Shown piece by piece: positions 24,793 to 33,980 of a DNA stretch of 64,000 nucleotides. The number at the start of each line of letters is the position of its first letter. Positions within the stretch are counted from its first letter, which is position 1. Source of the stretch: JBMYZL01 sp049610385 (GTDB lineage: Bacteria > Bacteroidota > Bacteroidia > Flavobacteriales_D > Sanyastnellaceae); NCBI GenBank assembly GCA_049610385.1, contig JBMYZL010000010.1:1-64000 (forward strand). The letters are read 5' to 3'. Under the pieces are notes generated by a model. That model saw only the letters and a program-made list of their open reading frames with translations. It did no database searches and was not told the DNA's origin. Position numbers and translations under genes: made by a program.

Positions 24793-25809
24793 ATGAAGAG
24801 ATCGAAGTTCTTAAAAATGGTAGGAGCAGCAGTGGCATTGCCTGCAAGCTTACCCGCTGTGGGAGGTTCCGAGTTCAAAAGGTCGAAGATTTCTGGAGCG
24901 AACTCGCGCGGCAATTGCATTTTGATTCCCTCAGAGACCCCGGGTCCGTTTCCCTTGGATTTGGAAGAAAATGAATTCTTTTTTCGTCAAGACATCACAG
25001 AGGGAGTGCCTGGGGTCCGACTCAGGCAACGGGTTCGCATTATCAGTGTTGACAACTGTGAGCCCATGGCGAATGTACGTGTCAACATTTGGCACTGCGA
25101 TCGCGACGGGAATTATTCAGGTTATGGCACAGAGGCAGGGTTGACCTATTGTCGGGGTTATCAATTCACGGATGCGAATGGGGAATGTGAATTTGTCACC
25201 ATTGTGCCAGGTTGGTACCCGGGACGCGTGACCCATGTTCATTTTCAGGTGTATGTAAGCACGCAATACAGTGCGGTTTCTCAGTGGACTTGGCCCCATG
25301 ATGCGGTTGTTTCGGCCGTGGCATCTCACCCAGAATTGTACCCGGAGGGTCCAGATCCCTTGACACCAGAACAAGATGGGGTTTTTGCCAATGGCTATGA
25401 GTTGCAATTGGCGGATTTGGAATGGGATGCGGAAGCCGGAGAGTACACGTCGTTCTTTGAGGCAACTGTTGAGGGTTCAGGAACCACGGGCTTGGGCCAT
25501 CAGGAAAGGCAGACGGCTGCGGTGATGGATTTGGGCCAAAATTTCCCCAATCCAACTTCGACGCAGACCACGATTCCATTTGTACTTCATCAATCTGGGC
25601 AAGTGACTTTGACTTTCTGGTCGTCAGATGGGCAATGCGTTTACCGAAAGGATTGGCCTCATCTGGGATCGGGTCAGCATGACGTGTTGGTGAATTTTGA
25701 CCAGTTGGGCTTGATGCCGGCTTCTTATGTTTATCAACTGGCATGCGTCGCCTCTAACTCAGGCGAACGTTATGTTGCGGTTCGACGCATGACCGCCTTC
25801 TCGCGTTGA
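24793..25809 (+). CDS. Exported intradiol ring-cleavage dioxygenase-like protein with T9SS sorting domain
   Basis: The 338-residue product begins with a signal-like segment (KRSKFLKMVGAAVALPASLP) resembling a Tat signal with a lysine in place of the first twin arginine. Residues about 40-245 match the protocatechuate 3,4-dioxygenase/intradiol fold. The non-haem iron ligands are all visible: Tyr108 in DGNYSGY, Tyr142 in GWYPGR, His148 and His150 in THVHF. Residues about 255-338 (MDLGQNFPNPTSTQTTIPF to the C-terminus) are a type A T9SS sorting domain. The enzyme should therefore act outside the cell on catechol-type aromatics, by inference. It lies 20 bases after the delta-60 repeat gene. Confidence 0.85.
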   Translation: MKRSKFLKMVGAAVALPASLPAVGGSEFKRSKISGANSRGNCILIPSETPGPFPLDLEENEFFFRQDITEGVPGVRLRQRVRIISVDNCEPMANVRVNIWHCDRDGNYSGYGTEAGLTYCRGYQFTDANGECEFVTIVPGWYPGRVTHVHFQVYVSTQYSAVSQWTWPHDAVVSAVASHPELYPEGPDPLTPEQDGVFANGYELQLADLEWDAEAGEYTSFFEATVEGSGTTGLGHQERQTAAVMDLGQNFPNPTSTQTTIPFVLHQSGQVTLTFWSSDGQCVYRKDWPHLGSGQHDVLVNFDQLGLMPASYVYQLACVASNSGERYVAVRRMTAFSR

Positions 25810-25812
25810 GAT

Positions 25813-26874
25813 TTAGAATTCCAGGGTGAAAGAGAACCAAGGCACGGGAAAGCCGAATCCATCGCCGATTATGCCGGCCAAACCGTAATCCCAGAGCCAC
25901 CCGGTGTTCTTGTTGTAGCTTCTGACGCCCAATGAAATGCCACCACCAGAACTTCTCCACGGCGACGACGTTGTTGAAATGGGATAGCTGGAATAGTAGG
26001 GGGGGCTCAAAATGGAGACTTCATCCCTACGCAAGGATGGCACCACCAAATGATTCTCCGTGATGAGCCAGCGGTTGGGCGTTAGAGGAAGCATGGCGCT
26101 GAGGCTTATCAAGAGCGGGTTTTGCCATACGTCATGTCGTCTTGTAGCCCTGTATTGACGCTGCCAGTATCCGGGTGGACTCCATGTGGACGCGATGAAC
26201 GTGGAATCCAATTCGATGTTTGAATAGTAATATCCATCGTCGAATTTGTTCACCAACCCCAAGTTGAGAGTCAGGTGCTTGTCTTCGTCTCCAAAGGTCA
26301 CATTCGCAAACCCGAGTACCAGAGGACGATCCAAGATTCCATAGTAGTCCACTGAGGCCAAGCCTCCGATGGACATGTGGATGTTTTCACCCACTTGTCC
26401 GCCATACTTGGCCGTTACACCGGCGCCCATCACAGAGACCATAAAACCACCTGTGAAACGATTAGAAAATCCGTAACTGATTGAATTTAAGGCAACATTG
26501 GACTGGAAATATCCTTCGCCTTCGGCCAGTTGAAAGCCAGAAGGAGCGAAAAAGTATCGACTGGGTTGATTGCTCGCATTGATGAATCCTTGACTCAATT
26601 CCTTTTCATTGAGTTGGACATCGAGCAATTCTTGAATGAGGTATTTCGGAATGGAAGTGTCGCCCAAACCTGAAATGTCGATCACAACTTCTTGTTCATT
26701 GATGGCGATGAGTCGTCCTATTTTCAAAGTCCCATCATTCAAAGTAATCTGCACAAATTGTGGTTGACTTGAATCAGACACATCGGATTGCGCCTCGGTG
26801 GTTCCTGTGGTTCCCAAAACAAGGACAATCCAAATCAAAACCAAATTCCAATGGGAGGAAAAGGGTACTTTCAT
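25813..26874 (-). CDS. Outer-membrane beta-barrel protein with N-terminal Sm-like domain
   Basis: The product is 353 residues from the ATG at 26874 (signal peptide to about residue 31, ending TTEAQ); the open frame upstream of this is not convincing. Residues about 38-90 (FVQITLNDGTLKIGRLIAI to the following DVQ) have the short-strand pattern of Sm-like/SH3-like barrels. A segment RYFFAPSGFQLAEGEGYFQ leads into a Gly/aromatic-rich beta-barrel ending WFSFTLEF, a good outer-membrane C-terminal signal. A paralogue with the same architecture is at 46600-47505. The function is unknown. It converges with the dioxygenase gene with only 3 bases between. Confidence 0.75.
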   Translation of the reverse strand: MKVPFSSHWNLVLIWIVLVLGTTGTTEAQSDVSDSSQPQFVQITLNDGTLKIGRLIAINEQEVVIDISGLGDTSIPKYLIQELLDVQLNEKELSQGFINASNQPSRYFFAPSGFQLAEGEGYFQSNVALNSISYGFSNRFTGGFMVSVMGAGVTAKYGGQVGENIHMSIGGLASVDYYGILDRPLVLGFANVTFGDEDKHLTLNLGLVNKFDDGYYYSNIELDSTFIASTWSPPGYWQRQYRATRRHDVWQNPLLISLSAMLPLTPNRWLITENHLVVPSLRRDEVSILSPPYYSSYPISTTSSPWRSSGGGISLGVRSYNKNTGWLWDYGLAGIIGDGFGFPVPWFSFTLEF

Positions 26875-26982
26875 GGCCAAAAATTTTGGCTTCAAGTTAA
26901 AATAAAACTGATGGTTACAGCCTTGAAGCAATCCATGAACTTGTCGAATTTCCCTTTGAAATTTTGACATAATTTGACCTCC

Positions 26983-29900
26983 ATGTCCAAGTACCCTCTG
27001 ATTGCAACTTTCTTGTGGTGGACGGCAGTCCCCTTTCTCTTCTTGTTTTCCATCCAGGACACCCGGGCCCAGCGTTCTTCTGCGGCCATGAATGTTTCCG
27101 TTTTTGAAGATGCTTTGCAATTCCGTTGCATCGGTCCTTTTCGCGGAGGGCGTTCTGCAGCTGTGACGGGGGTGCCCGGTGATCCCATGACATTTTACAT
27201 GGGGGCGACAGGCGGTGGGGTTTGGAAAACGGCCGATGGCGGAAACACTTGGGAAAACATATCGGATGGATTTTTCGGAGGTTCGATTGGAGCGATTGCG
27301 GTCAGTGCTTCAAACCCAAACGTGCTTTATGTCGGAGGGGGAGAGGTCACTGTGCGGGGCAATGTTTCACCTGGAACAGGCATGTACAAGTCGGTTGATG
27401 CTGGACGGAGCTGGGAAGCCATTGGACTGACCTCATCCCGTCACATTCCCCGAGTTCGCATTCATCCAGAGAATCCGAATATCGTATATGCGGCAGTACT
27501 CGGTGATTTGTTTGCCGATTCGGAAGAACGTGGGGTTTATAAGTCTGTAGATGGAGGCAAAAATTGGAATCGTGTGCTTTTTGCCAACTCCCGCGCAGGG
27601 GCTGTGGATCTCATCCTGGACCCTGTGAATCCCGAGGTGGTGTATGCCAGCACCTGGAATGTGCGCCGCACGCCTTATGATTTCTCCTCAGGTGGTGAAG
27701 GGTCGGATTTGTGGAAGTCCACGGATGGCGGGCGAACATGGAGTTCTTTGTTGGAAAACAAGGGACTGCCGGAAGGTCCTTACGGCATCATCGGGGTAAC
27801 AGTATCGCCGGTCAATCCGGATCGGATTTGGGCCATCATTGAAAATGATCAAGGCGGAGTGTTTCGTTCGGATGATGGGGGCCAAACTTGGATTCAAACC
27901 AACCAAGATCGAAGCCTCCGACAGCGCGCATGGTATTACTCACGCATTTATGCCGACACAGAAGATGTCAATCGCGTCTACGTCATGAATGTGGCGTACC
28001 ATGTTTCGAATGATGGCGGTCGCACCTTCGAAGCGCGCTATGCGCCGCATGGAGACCACCATGATTTGTGGGTGGCACCCGAAGACGCAAATCGACTGGT
28101 TATTGCCGATGATGGTGGGGCACAAGTCAGTTATGACGGGGGACAGAATTGGTCCACATACATGAACCAGCCCACTGCCCAGTTCTACCGGGTCACAACA
28201 GATGACCACTTCCCTTACCGCATCTATGGCGCGCAACAGGATAACTCAACCGTTCGGGTGGATAGCCGTTCAAGGAGAGGCCGCATCACCGACGAAAATT
28301 GGGAGTCTACAGCAGGCGGCGAGAGTGCGCATTTGGCACCGGATCCCAAGAACAACGACATTGTTTATGGGGGCAGTTATGGAGGGTTTTTGACCCGATA
28401 CAACCACAAGTTGGACATGAACCGCGCGATCAATGTATGGCCAGACAATCCGATGGGTTATGGTGCCGAAGGAATGAAATATCGATTCCAATGGAACTTT
28501 CCTGTGTTCTTTTCTCCACATGATTCGGAAGTGCTTTACACGGCATCTCAATTTTTGCATGCCTCGCGAAATGGAGGCGAAAGCTGGGACATCATTTCAC
28601 CAGATTTGACCCGTTCCGAACCGGAGAAGTTGATTTCATCGGGCGGCCCCATTACGAAAGACAACACAGGCGTTGAATACTATGCCACGATTTTTGCTGC
28701 AGTGGAGTCGCCGTTGGAACGCGGGGTACTGTGGTGTGGTTCAGATGATGGGTGGATCCACGTCACCAAAGATGGCGGGGAGCGGTGGCAAAATGTCACC
28801 CCAAAAAACTTCCCCGATCGCGCATTGGTGAACAGCATTGAAGTCGATCCGCATCGCCCAGGGGGATTGTATGTGGCCGCTACACGCTACAAAATGGGGG
28901 ACTACCGGCCTTATTTGTTTCACACATCAGATTACGGGGAGACTTGGAGGTCATTGACTGAGGGCATACCAGAGGGGCACTTCACTCGGGTGATTCGGGC
29001 GGATCGACGGGTACCCGGGTTGTTGTACACGGGAACTGAATTTGGTCTTTATGTCAGTTTGGATGATGGGGAGCATTGGCAACCTTTCCAAAACAACATG
29101 CCGCAAGTGCCCATCACAGATTTGGCGCTCAAAGACAATGATTTGATCGTCGCCACCCAAGGCCGAAGTTTTTGGGTCTTGGATGATCTCGATGTCCTCT
29201 GGCAAGGACTCGAAGAGCAGTGGAATGGACAGGCACCTTGGTTGTTTCAGCCACATCCCACAGTTGGGTTTGGTGGCGGATCTGGCCAAACTTCATTGAT
29301 TGCTGGGACCAACCACCCTGCAGGTGTGCGGATTCACTACTGCATTCCCGAGGGTGTAGAGATGGGCGAGTTGGTTTTCAAGGATGCTGAAGGTCGACTG
29401 ATTCGGCGGTTTTCGACGGAAGCTGAAGAGGAAGATGATCGGATTGAGTTCGAGGTTGGGTTGGGGCACTTTCATTGGGACCTGCGGCACGAGAGAGCCG
29501 ATGAATTCGAGGGTTTGTTGATGTGGTGGGGGACCTTGTCGGGACCCGTCAGTCCACCTGGGAATTACACGGCTGATTTGATTTTGGATGGGGACACGTT
29601 GACCACATCTTTTGACATCTTGCCAGATCCGAGAGCGGAAGGGGATGTCCAAGATCGACAAGCCCAATTTGAATTTCTGCTGGAGATTCGGAACAAAGTA
29701 GATGAAACCCATGACTGCATTCGTCAGATGCGCGGGGTTCGTGAACAGATGACAACACTCCAATCTCGCCTGGATACAGCTGAGCACAGCACACTGAATG
29801 CCTTTGTGGACACTTTGAACGCCCAGTTGACAACCGTCGAAGAAACGCTCTATCAAACGCGGCTCAAAAGCAACCAGGACATGCTCAATTACCCCATAAA

Positions 29901-30105
29901 ACTCAACAACAAATTGGCGCACTTGGGCTCTTTGGCGAGCATGGGAATCTACCGACCCACGGCACAAATGATTGCGGTGAAAAATGAAATCACAGCGGCC
30001 ATAGATGAACAATTGGGTCGCTGGAATGGCATTCTTGAAGCGCAAATCCCGCAACTCAATGCCATGATTCGTGAACAGGCCATCGATTTCATTCAGCCTG
30101 AATAA
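26983..30105 (+). CDS. Large secreted BNR/sortilin-type beta-propeller protein (glycosyl hydrolase-like)
   Basis: The start is set at the ATG at 26983 (1040 residues); an upstream TTG at 26974 is unlikely. The signal peptide ends near IQDTRAQ. Residues 30 to about 760 contain many BNR/Asp-box repeats, for example GGGVWKTADGGNTW, GMYKSVDAGRSW, GVYKSVDGGKNW, DLWKSTDGGRTW, GVFRSDDGGQTW and GWIHVTKDGGERW, forming one or two propellers of the VPS10/sortilin or xyloglucanase-like type. The C-terminal 250 residues comprise a beta domain and a helical coiled segment. There is no T9SS domain. Proteins of this type are widespread in Bacteroidota and often annotated as glycosyl hydrolases without proof; the substrate is unknown. 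Confidence 0.85.
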   Translation: MSKYPLIATFLWWTAVPFLFLFSIQDTRAQRSSAAMNVSVFEDALQFRCIGPFRGGRSAAVTGVPGDPMTFYMGATGGGVWKTADGGNTWENISDGFFGGSIGAIAVSASNPNVLYVGGGEVTVRGNVSPGTGMYKSVDAGRSWEAIGLTSSRHIPRVRIHPENPNIVYAAVLGDLFADSEERGVYKSVDGGKNWNRVLFANSRAGAVDLILDPVNPEVVYASTWNVRRTPYDFSSGGEGSDLWKSTDGGRTWSSLLENKGLPEGPYGIIGVTVSPVNPDRIWAIIENDQGGVFRSDDGGQTWIQTNQDRSLRQRAWYYSRIYADTEDVNRVYVMNVAYHVSNDGGRTFEARYAPHGDHHDLWVAPEDANRLVIADDGGAQVSYDGGQNWSTYMNQPTAQFYRVTTDDHFPYRIYGAQQDNSTVRVDSRSRRGRITDENWESTAGGESAHLAPDPKNNDIVYGGSYGGFLTRYNHKLDMNRAINVWPDNPMGYGAEGMKYRFQWNFPVFFSPHDSEVLYTASQFLHASRNGGESWDIISPDLTRSEPEKLISSGGPITKDNTGVEYYATIFAAVESPLERGVLWCGSDDGWIHVTKDGGERWQNVTPKNFPDRALVNSIEVDPHRPGGLYVAATRYKMGDYRPYLFHTSDYGETWRSLTEGIPEGHFTRVIRADRRVPGLLYTGTEFGLYVSLDDGEHWQPFQNNMPQVPITDLALKDNDLIVATQGRSFWVLDDLDVLWQGLEEQWNGQAPWLFQPHPTVGFGGGSGQTSLIAGTNHPAGVRIHYCIPEGVEMGELVFKDAEGRLIRRFSTEAEEEDDRIEFEVGLGHFHWDLRHERADEFEGLLMWWGTLSGPVSPPGNYTADLILDGDTLTTSFDILPDPRAEGDVQDRQAQFEFLLEIRNKVDETHDCIRQMRGVREQMTTLQSRLDTAEHSTLNAFVDTLNAQLTTVEETLYQTRLKSNQDMLNYPIKLNNKLAHLGSLASMGIYRPTAQMIAVKNEITAAIDEQLGRWNGILEAQIPQLNAMIREQAIDFIQPE

Positions 30106-30114
30106 CATCTTTGC

Positions 30115-30360
30115 ATGAAAACACTTTGGAATCAGGATTCTGTTCGCCGCCGTTGGTTTTTGCACGGAGCCTTGGCCTACACTTGCATCGGAGCGGGACT
30201 CTCCATGATGATGGATGCTTCTGCCCTTCGAACAGACTCACCTGAAGACTGGACTTGGTTTTGGGAGGGCACCCTTGGTTTGGTGGTCCTCATGACAGGC
30301 TTGTCGTTTTTCGGAAATGCCATTCGCCTGTGGATACGCATGGACCGGTCCTGTGGATAG
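30115..30360 (+). CDS. Small two-helix membrane protein, unknown function
   Basis: The 81-residue product has two hydrophobic segments, about residues 17-35 and 50-68, separated by an acidic loop (TDSPEDW). It starts 9 bases after the stop of the BNR-protein gene and is probably co-transcribed. No family is recognised. Support comes from its close spacing, its ATG and the plausible membrane topology; it could still be a chance frame. Confidence 0.55.
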   Translation: MKTLWNQDSVRRRWFLHGALAYTCIGAGLSMMMDASALRTDSPEDWTWFWEGTLGLVVLMTGLSFFGNAIRLWIRMDRSCG

Positions 30361-30363
30361 GAT

Positions 30364-31554
30364 TCAATCTTGCAGCTGTCCTGCAATGTATCCCGTGGTC
30401 CAAGCGGCTTGGAAATTGAAACCACCGGTGACCCCATCGATGTCCAAAACCTCTCCTGCAAAATGCACCCCAGGTGCTTTTTGGCTTTGCATGGTGTCGA
30501 AGTTCACCTCTGTGCAATCCACCCCACCACAGGTGACAAACTCTTCTTTGAACGTCGTTTTTCCGCGCACCTTATGGACATCATTTGTGAGCAATTGGAG
30601 GAGCTTGTTTCGTTGTTTTTTTCCCAGTTCGTGCCACAGACGATCCAGTGGAATGCCTGACCGGACAAGCAAATGACGCCAAAATGCCTTGGGCAAACCT
30701 GGAAATGGACACGCATTGCTGATTTTCCGTTTGTGGATTTCAGGTAAAGCTGCTTCAATTTCTTTTTGAATCAATCCTTCATGGCGTCCATCCAACCAGT
30801 TGATGTGCACGTGGAAATGGTATTGACATTGGGCCAGTTCACGTGCCGCCCAAGCGGACAATTTGAGAATGGCCGGTCCACTCAATCCCCAGTGAGTGAT
30901 TAAAATGGGGCCGCTTTGAACCCATTGGGTCCCTTGAATTCGCGCCGTGGCCTGAGGAATCACCACCCCCATTAATTGGGTGATGTCATTGCCCGGCATG
31001 TTGAAAGTGAACAAAGAGGGAACCGGTGAAATGATGCGGTGTCCGAGGGGCTGAAGCCAATCAAAGCCGGCTGGTTTCGGATGTCCACCAGTGGCGACAA
31101 TTACCCGATCGAAGTGAAGTCCATTGACCACCAAATCGGGCAATAGCTGGTCGATGACTGTCTTTCGCTGAATGACAATACCCGCTTGTTTGGTGGCTTG
31201 CATCAGGCAATCCACAATGGTTTGTGATGAATCTGTTGTCGGGAACATACGACCATCGGATTCGGTTTTCAGAGCAACTCCCCGTTGCGCGAACCAATTG
31301 ATGCAGTCGTGGACTTGGAATCTTCGAAAAGCCCTTTTGAGCCACTTTCCGCCTCTGGGGTAATGGTTGGCCAATTGGCTTGCAGAATCACAAGCATGAG
31401 TGACGTTGCAGCGGCCTCCACCGGAAATTTTGACTTTGGCCAAGAGTTTGTCCGTCTTTTCAAAAATCACAACTTGCGCTGTGGGGTGGTGTTCGGCAAC
31501 GGAAAGGGCCGCAAAAAAACCCGCTGCCCCACCCCCGATAACGGCCACTTTCAT
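30364..31554 (-). CDS. HI0933/YhiN-family NAD(P)/FAD-dependent oxidoreductase
   Basis: The 396-residue cytoplasmic flavoprotein starts with an FAD-binding Rossmann motif VAVIGGGAAGFFAA at 3-16, followed by the family signature KVKISGGGRCNVTHA near residue 40. VIVATGGHPKP (second dinucleotide motif) and the C-terminal GVHFAGEVLDIDGVTGGFNFQAAWTTGY complete the HI0933-like pattern. The biochemical role of this family is not established. The ATG overlaps the stop of the penicillin-acylase gene by one base (TGATG), so the pair is translationally coupled. It ends 3 bases from the convergent small membrane-protein gene. Confidence 0.9.
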   Translation of the reverse strand: MKVAVIGGGAAGFFAALSVAEHHPTAQVVIFEKTDKLLAKVKISGGGRCNVTHACDSASQLANHYPRGGKWLKRAFRRFQVHDCINWFAQRGVALKTESDGRMFPTTDSSQTIVDCLMQATKQAGIVIQRKTVIDQLLPDLVVNGLHFDRVIVATGGHPKPAGFDWLQPLGHRIISPVPSLFTFNMPGNDITQLMGVVIPQATARIQGTQWVQSGPILITHWGLSGPAILKLSAWAARELAQCQYHFHVHINWLDGRHEGLIQKEIEAALPEIHKRKISNACPFPGLPKAFWRHLLVRSGIPLDRLWHELGKKQRNKLLQLLTNDVHKVRGKTTFKEEFVTCGGVDCTEVNFDTMQSQKAPGVHFAGEVLDIDGVTGGFNFQAAWTTGYIAGQLQD

Positions 31555-33959
31555 CAGGGTGATGTTTTTGGGAGTATGCTTGCTTTCCCGATGCCATTTG
31601 CTTCAATATCTGCGCGGTTCATTCGCTGCTTGCGAAATTTTCCAGTGTGATACAAAGGCGCTTGGTTGTCATAGAAAGGACTCAAAACATTGCCGGATTG
31701 TCCTGTGGGAAGGACGCTCTCGGCGTCTTCAATGTCAGCAAAATCGATGCCGATGCGCATGGAAGGACCAGAAAAGACCTCGAAGTTCAATTCTTGCTTG
31801 AGCTTGAATTCATATTTGTTCAGGGCATCTTTCGCGGCAGGCAAACGGAAGGGACCCACCCCGAGCCATGACCCCAAAATGGGGACGTCTTTCATCGCAT
31901 GGTGGTGGGTGACCGTGTGAAGGCGTTCATAGGTCCATTCGGTGGTATCTGGTCCCAATTTCTCTTGCAAATCCACTAGCGCTTGTTCCAAGGCTGACGC
32001 TAAAATTTCACGCGCGGTTTCAACACCTTCAGTCTCCACATCATCCCACCACAAGGATTCGAGATTTTCCAGCAAACGAGGGAACGTGTTTTCAGAAACG
32101 ATGGTTCGGTGGAAGGTTTCAAATTTCTCAGCTGCGTCAGTCTGATCGCGAGCGTGAGTGGCGATTTCGTCGGCCATAGCCCCTTCGATGGCTCGGTACA
32201 TCCAACGGTAGTAAACTGTGGGTAAAACTTCACCCAATTCATGGCTTCCGGTCCACCCGCGCAATCGATTGGCCATTGTGGCGGCCTCCTCTGAAAGGGA
32301 GGCTCCCGAAATCGCCGAAAGCATCTTGGACGTATTCAGGGCATAGACCAAGGAATGGCCATCCAGTTGCAGCTGTTGAGCGTCTTCAACGGTCCAATCA
32401 GCCTTTGTTGTGGAAAGGGCATTGAGGATACCGGCGGCGCGGGTGTTACCAGAATAATAATGGCCGGGAATGTGCATGCCCAAAACTGAATCGGGCGCGT
32501 TGTTGGCAGAGTAGACAAAACCTGAAGCAGGGTTGACCTGACGGGGGTTCATGAAAAACGGATGCCAGCCCTGGGGATCGTTTGCGGATTGGGTCCCATC
32601 AATGGCGGTTTTGGTATCGACATGTTCAGGCCGAATGGGCAGTTTGGCACTGGCCCACCAAGCGATGTTTCCAGATTGGTCACCATACATCAAATTCAAC
32701 CCTGGGGCATGGACCAAGGCCGCAGATTCTTCAAAGGCCTCAATCCCTCCCTTTCTTGAAAAACCGTAAAAGGCTTCATGAAGTCGATTCTCTGGATATT
32801 GGGTGAAAGTCCACCACATGGAGATGTCCTCTTCAATCAATGGCCCATGCGGGGTGCTGAGAATTTCGAATGCCAAAGGCTTCTGATCGGCGATGTAGAT
32901 GGTGTCAACTTCTGAATACAAATCATGCCATTCTCCATCTTGCAGGTATTGCCCATTGCGGATGGTCTCTCGGTACAAATCGATGTCGTCATTCACAAAC
33001 ATGGTGATGCCCCAGGCATGATTTCGTGTGTGACCAATGGCAGGAAAAGGAAGCCCTGCGAGGTGGTTCCCGTAATACTCCAATCCCGGTGCAACAACAT
33101 GCGCCTCATACCAGACAGAAGGTTGGGCGTAAGCCATGTGGGCATCATTGCAGAAAATGACTTGACCTGAGGCGGTCTTTTCTCCGCTGATCACCCAAGC
33201 ATTGGAGCCCATCCACTGGGGAATCGGGCGTTGGGCATCCAATCGCAGTGTGCGTTTAGCCAAACCGGAGATGTCATGCTTGAAATTCAATGAATCGGGC
33301 GCATTTTTTCCGACCGGAATCCGGGTAAACCCTTCGGCACCGACAGCCAAATCGCTCCAATGTTCCGGTGTCAATTGGGACTTCATCCAGTCCAAAATGG
33401 GTTCGGTTTTCAAATGGATGGCAAACGTGTAGGCCATGAACCCCGTGGCGCAAAAAACATCCTCCAGATTGAAGGATTCAGGCCGGGATCCCAGCAATTG
33501 ATATTCAAGGGGAATCTGCCCTTCTTGGATGAAGGAATTGATCCCTTGGAGGTAAGCCCGCATCGCATTTTGAACCTCCTGGGGTGCTTGACTGACAAAC
33601 TCTCTGGCTGATCGTTTAGCGGCTTTTCGCATCCCCAAGGTGCGCAAGTATTGGTCGTTCTCGACCATGTCTTCGCCCAACAATGCCGACAGTTCACCGC
33701 CCCCAGCCCTCCGGAGCAAGTCCATTTGCCACAGGCGTTCAGATGCATGCACATGGCCCAAGGCAAACATGGCATCGGGTTCAGATGCCGCATAGATGTG
33801 AGGCACCCCCATGTCGTCAAAGAAGATGTCTACAGGTGCATTCACAACCTCCGAGTGCAATGTGAAATGGTAATCGGGCTTGTGGGTTTGGACCCAAAAC
33901 AGTCCCCAAACCAAGGTCAACACTAGGGCGATCAGCAAAATACGGAGAATGATTTTCAT
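31554..33959 (-). CDS. Penicillin acylase-family N-terminal nucleophile hydrolase
   Basis: The 801-residue product has an N-terminal membrane/signal segment (residues 5-23) and the penicillin amidase layout: an alpha-subunit region with GVPHIYAASEPDAMFALGHVHASERLWQMDL, a linker, and the autocatalytic cleavage site before the nucleophile Ser252 in MGSNAWVISG. FCNDAHMAYAQPSVWYEAHV follows, as in known acylases. Length fits the family. Relatives hydrolyse beta-lactam side chains or N-acyl homoserine lactones; here the substrate is unknown. It is upstream of, and coupled to, the HI0933-type flavoprotein, and 21 bases downstream of an esterase gene on the same strand, so a three-gene transcript is likely. 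Confidence 0.9.
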   Translation of the reverse strand: MKIILRILLIALVLTLVWGLFWVQTHKPDYHFTLHSEVVNAPVDIFFDDMGVPHIYAASEPDAMFALGHVHASERLWQMDLLRRAGGGELSALLGEDMVENDQYLRTLGMRKAAKRSAREFVSQAPQEVQNAMRAYLQGINSFIQEGQIPLEYQLLGSRPESFNLEDVFCATGFMAYTFAIHLKTEPILDWMKSQLTPEHWSDLAVGAEGFTRIPVGKNAPDSLNFKHDISGLAKRTLRLDAQRPIPQWMGSNAWVISGEKTASGQVIFCNDAHMAYAQPSVWYEAHVVAPGLEYYGNHLAGLPFPAIGHTRNHAWGITMFVNDDIDLYRETIRNGQYLQDGEWHDLYSEVDTIYIADQKPLAFEILSTPHGPLIEEDISMWWTFTQYPENRLHEAFYGFSRKGGIEAFEESAALVHAPGLNLMYGDQSGNIAWWASAKLPIRPEHVDTKTAIDGTQSANDPQGWHPFFMNPRQVNPASGFVYSANNAPDSVLGMHIPGHYYSGNTRAAGILNALSTTKADWTVEDAQQLQLDGHSLVYALNTSKMLSAISGASLSEEAATMANRLRGWTGSHELGEVLPTVYYRWMYRAIEGAMADEIATHARDQTDAAEKFETFHRTIVSENTFPRLLENLESLWWDDVETEGVETAREILASALEQALVDLQEKLGPDTTEWTYERLHTVTHHHAMKDVPILGSWLGVGPFRLPAAKDALNKYEFKLKQELNFEVFSGPSMRIGIDFADIEDAESVLPTGQSGNVLSPFYDNQAPLYHTGKFRKQRMNRADIEANGIGKASILPKTSP

Positions 33960-33980
33960 GCGTTATCGAATGGAGTTGAA

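Noticed and set aside
29293..30165. Minus-strand frame of 290 codons
   Set aside because: It is antisense to the C-terminal part of the BNR-repeat protein and has no recognisable domain.
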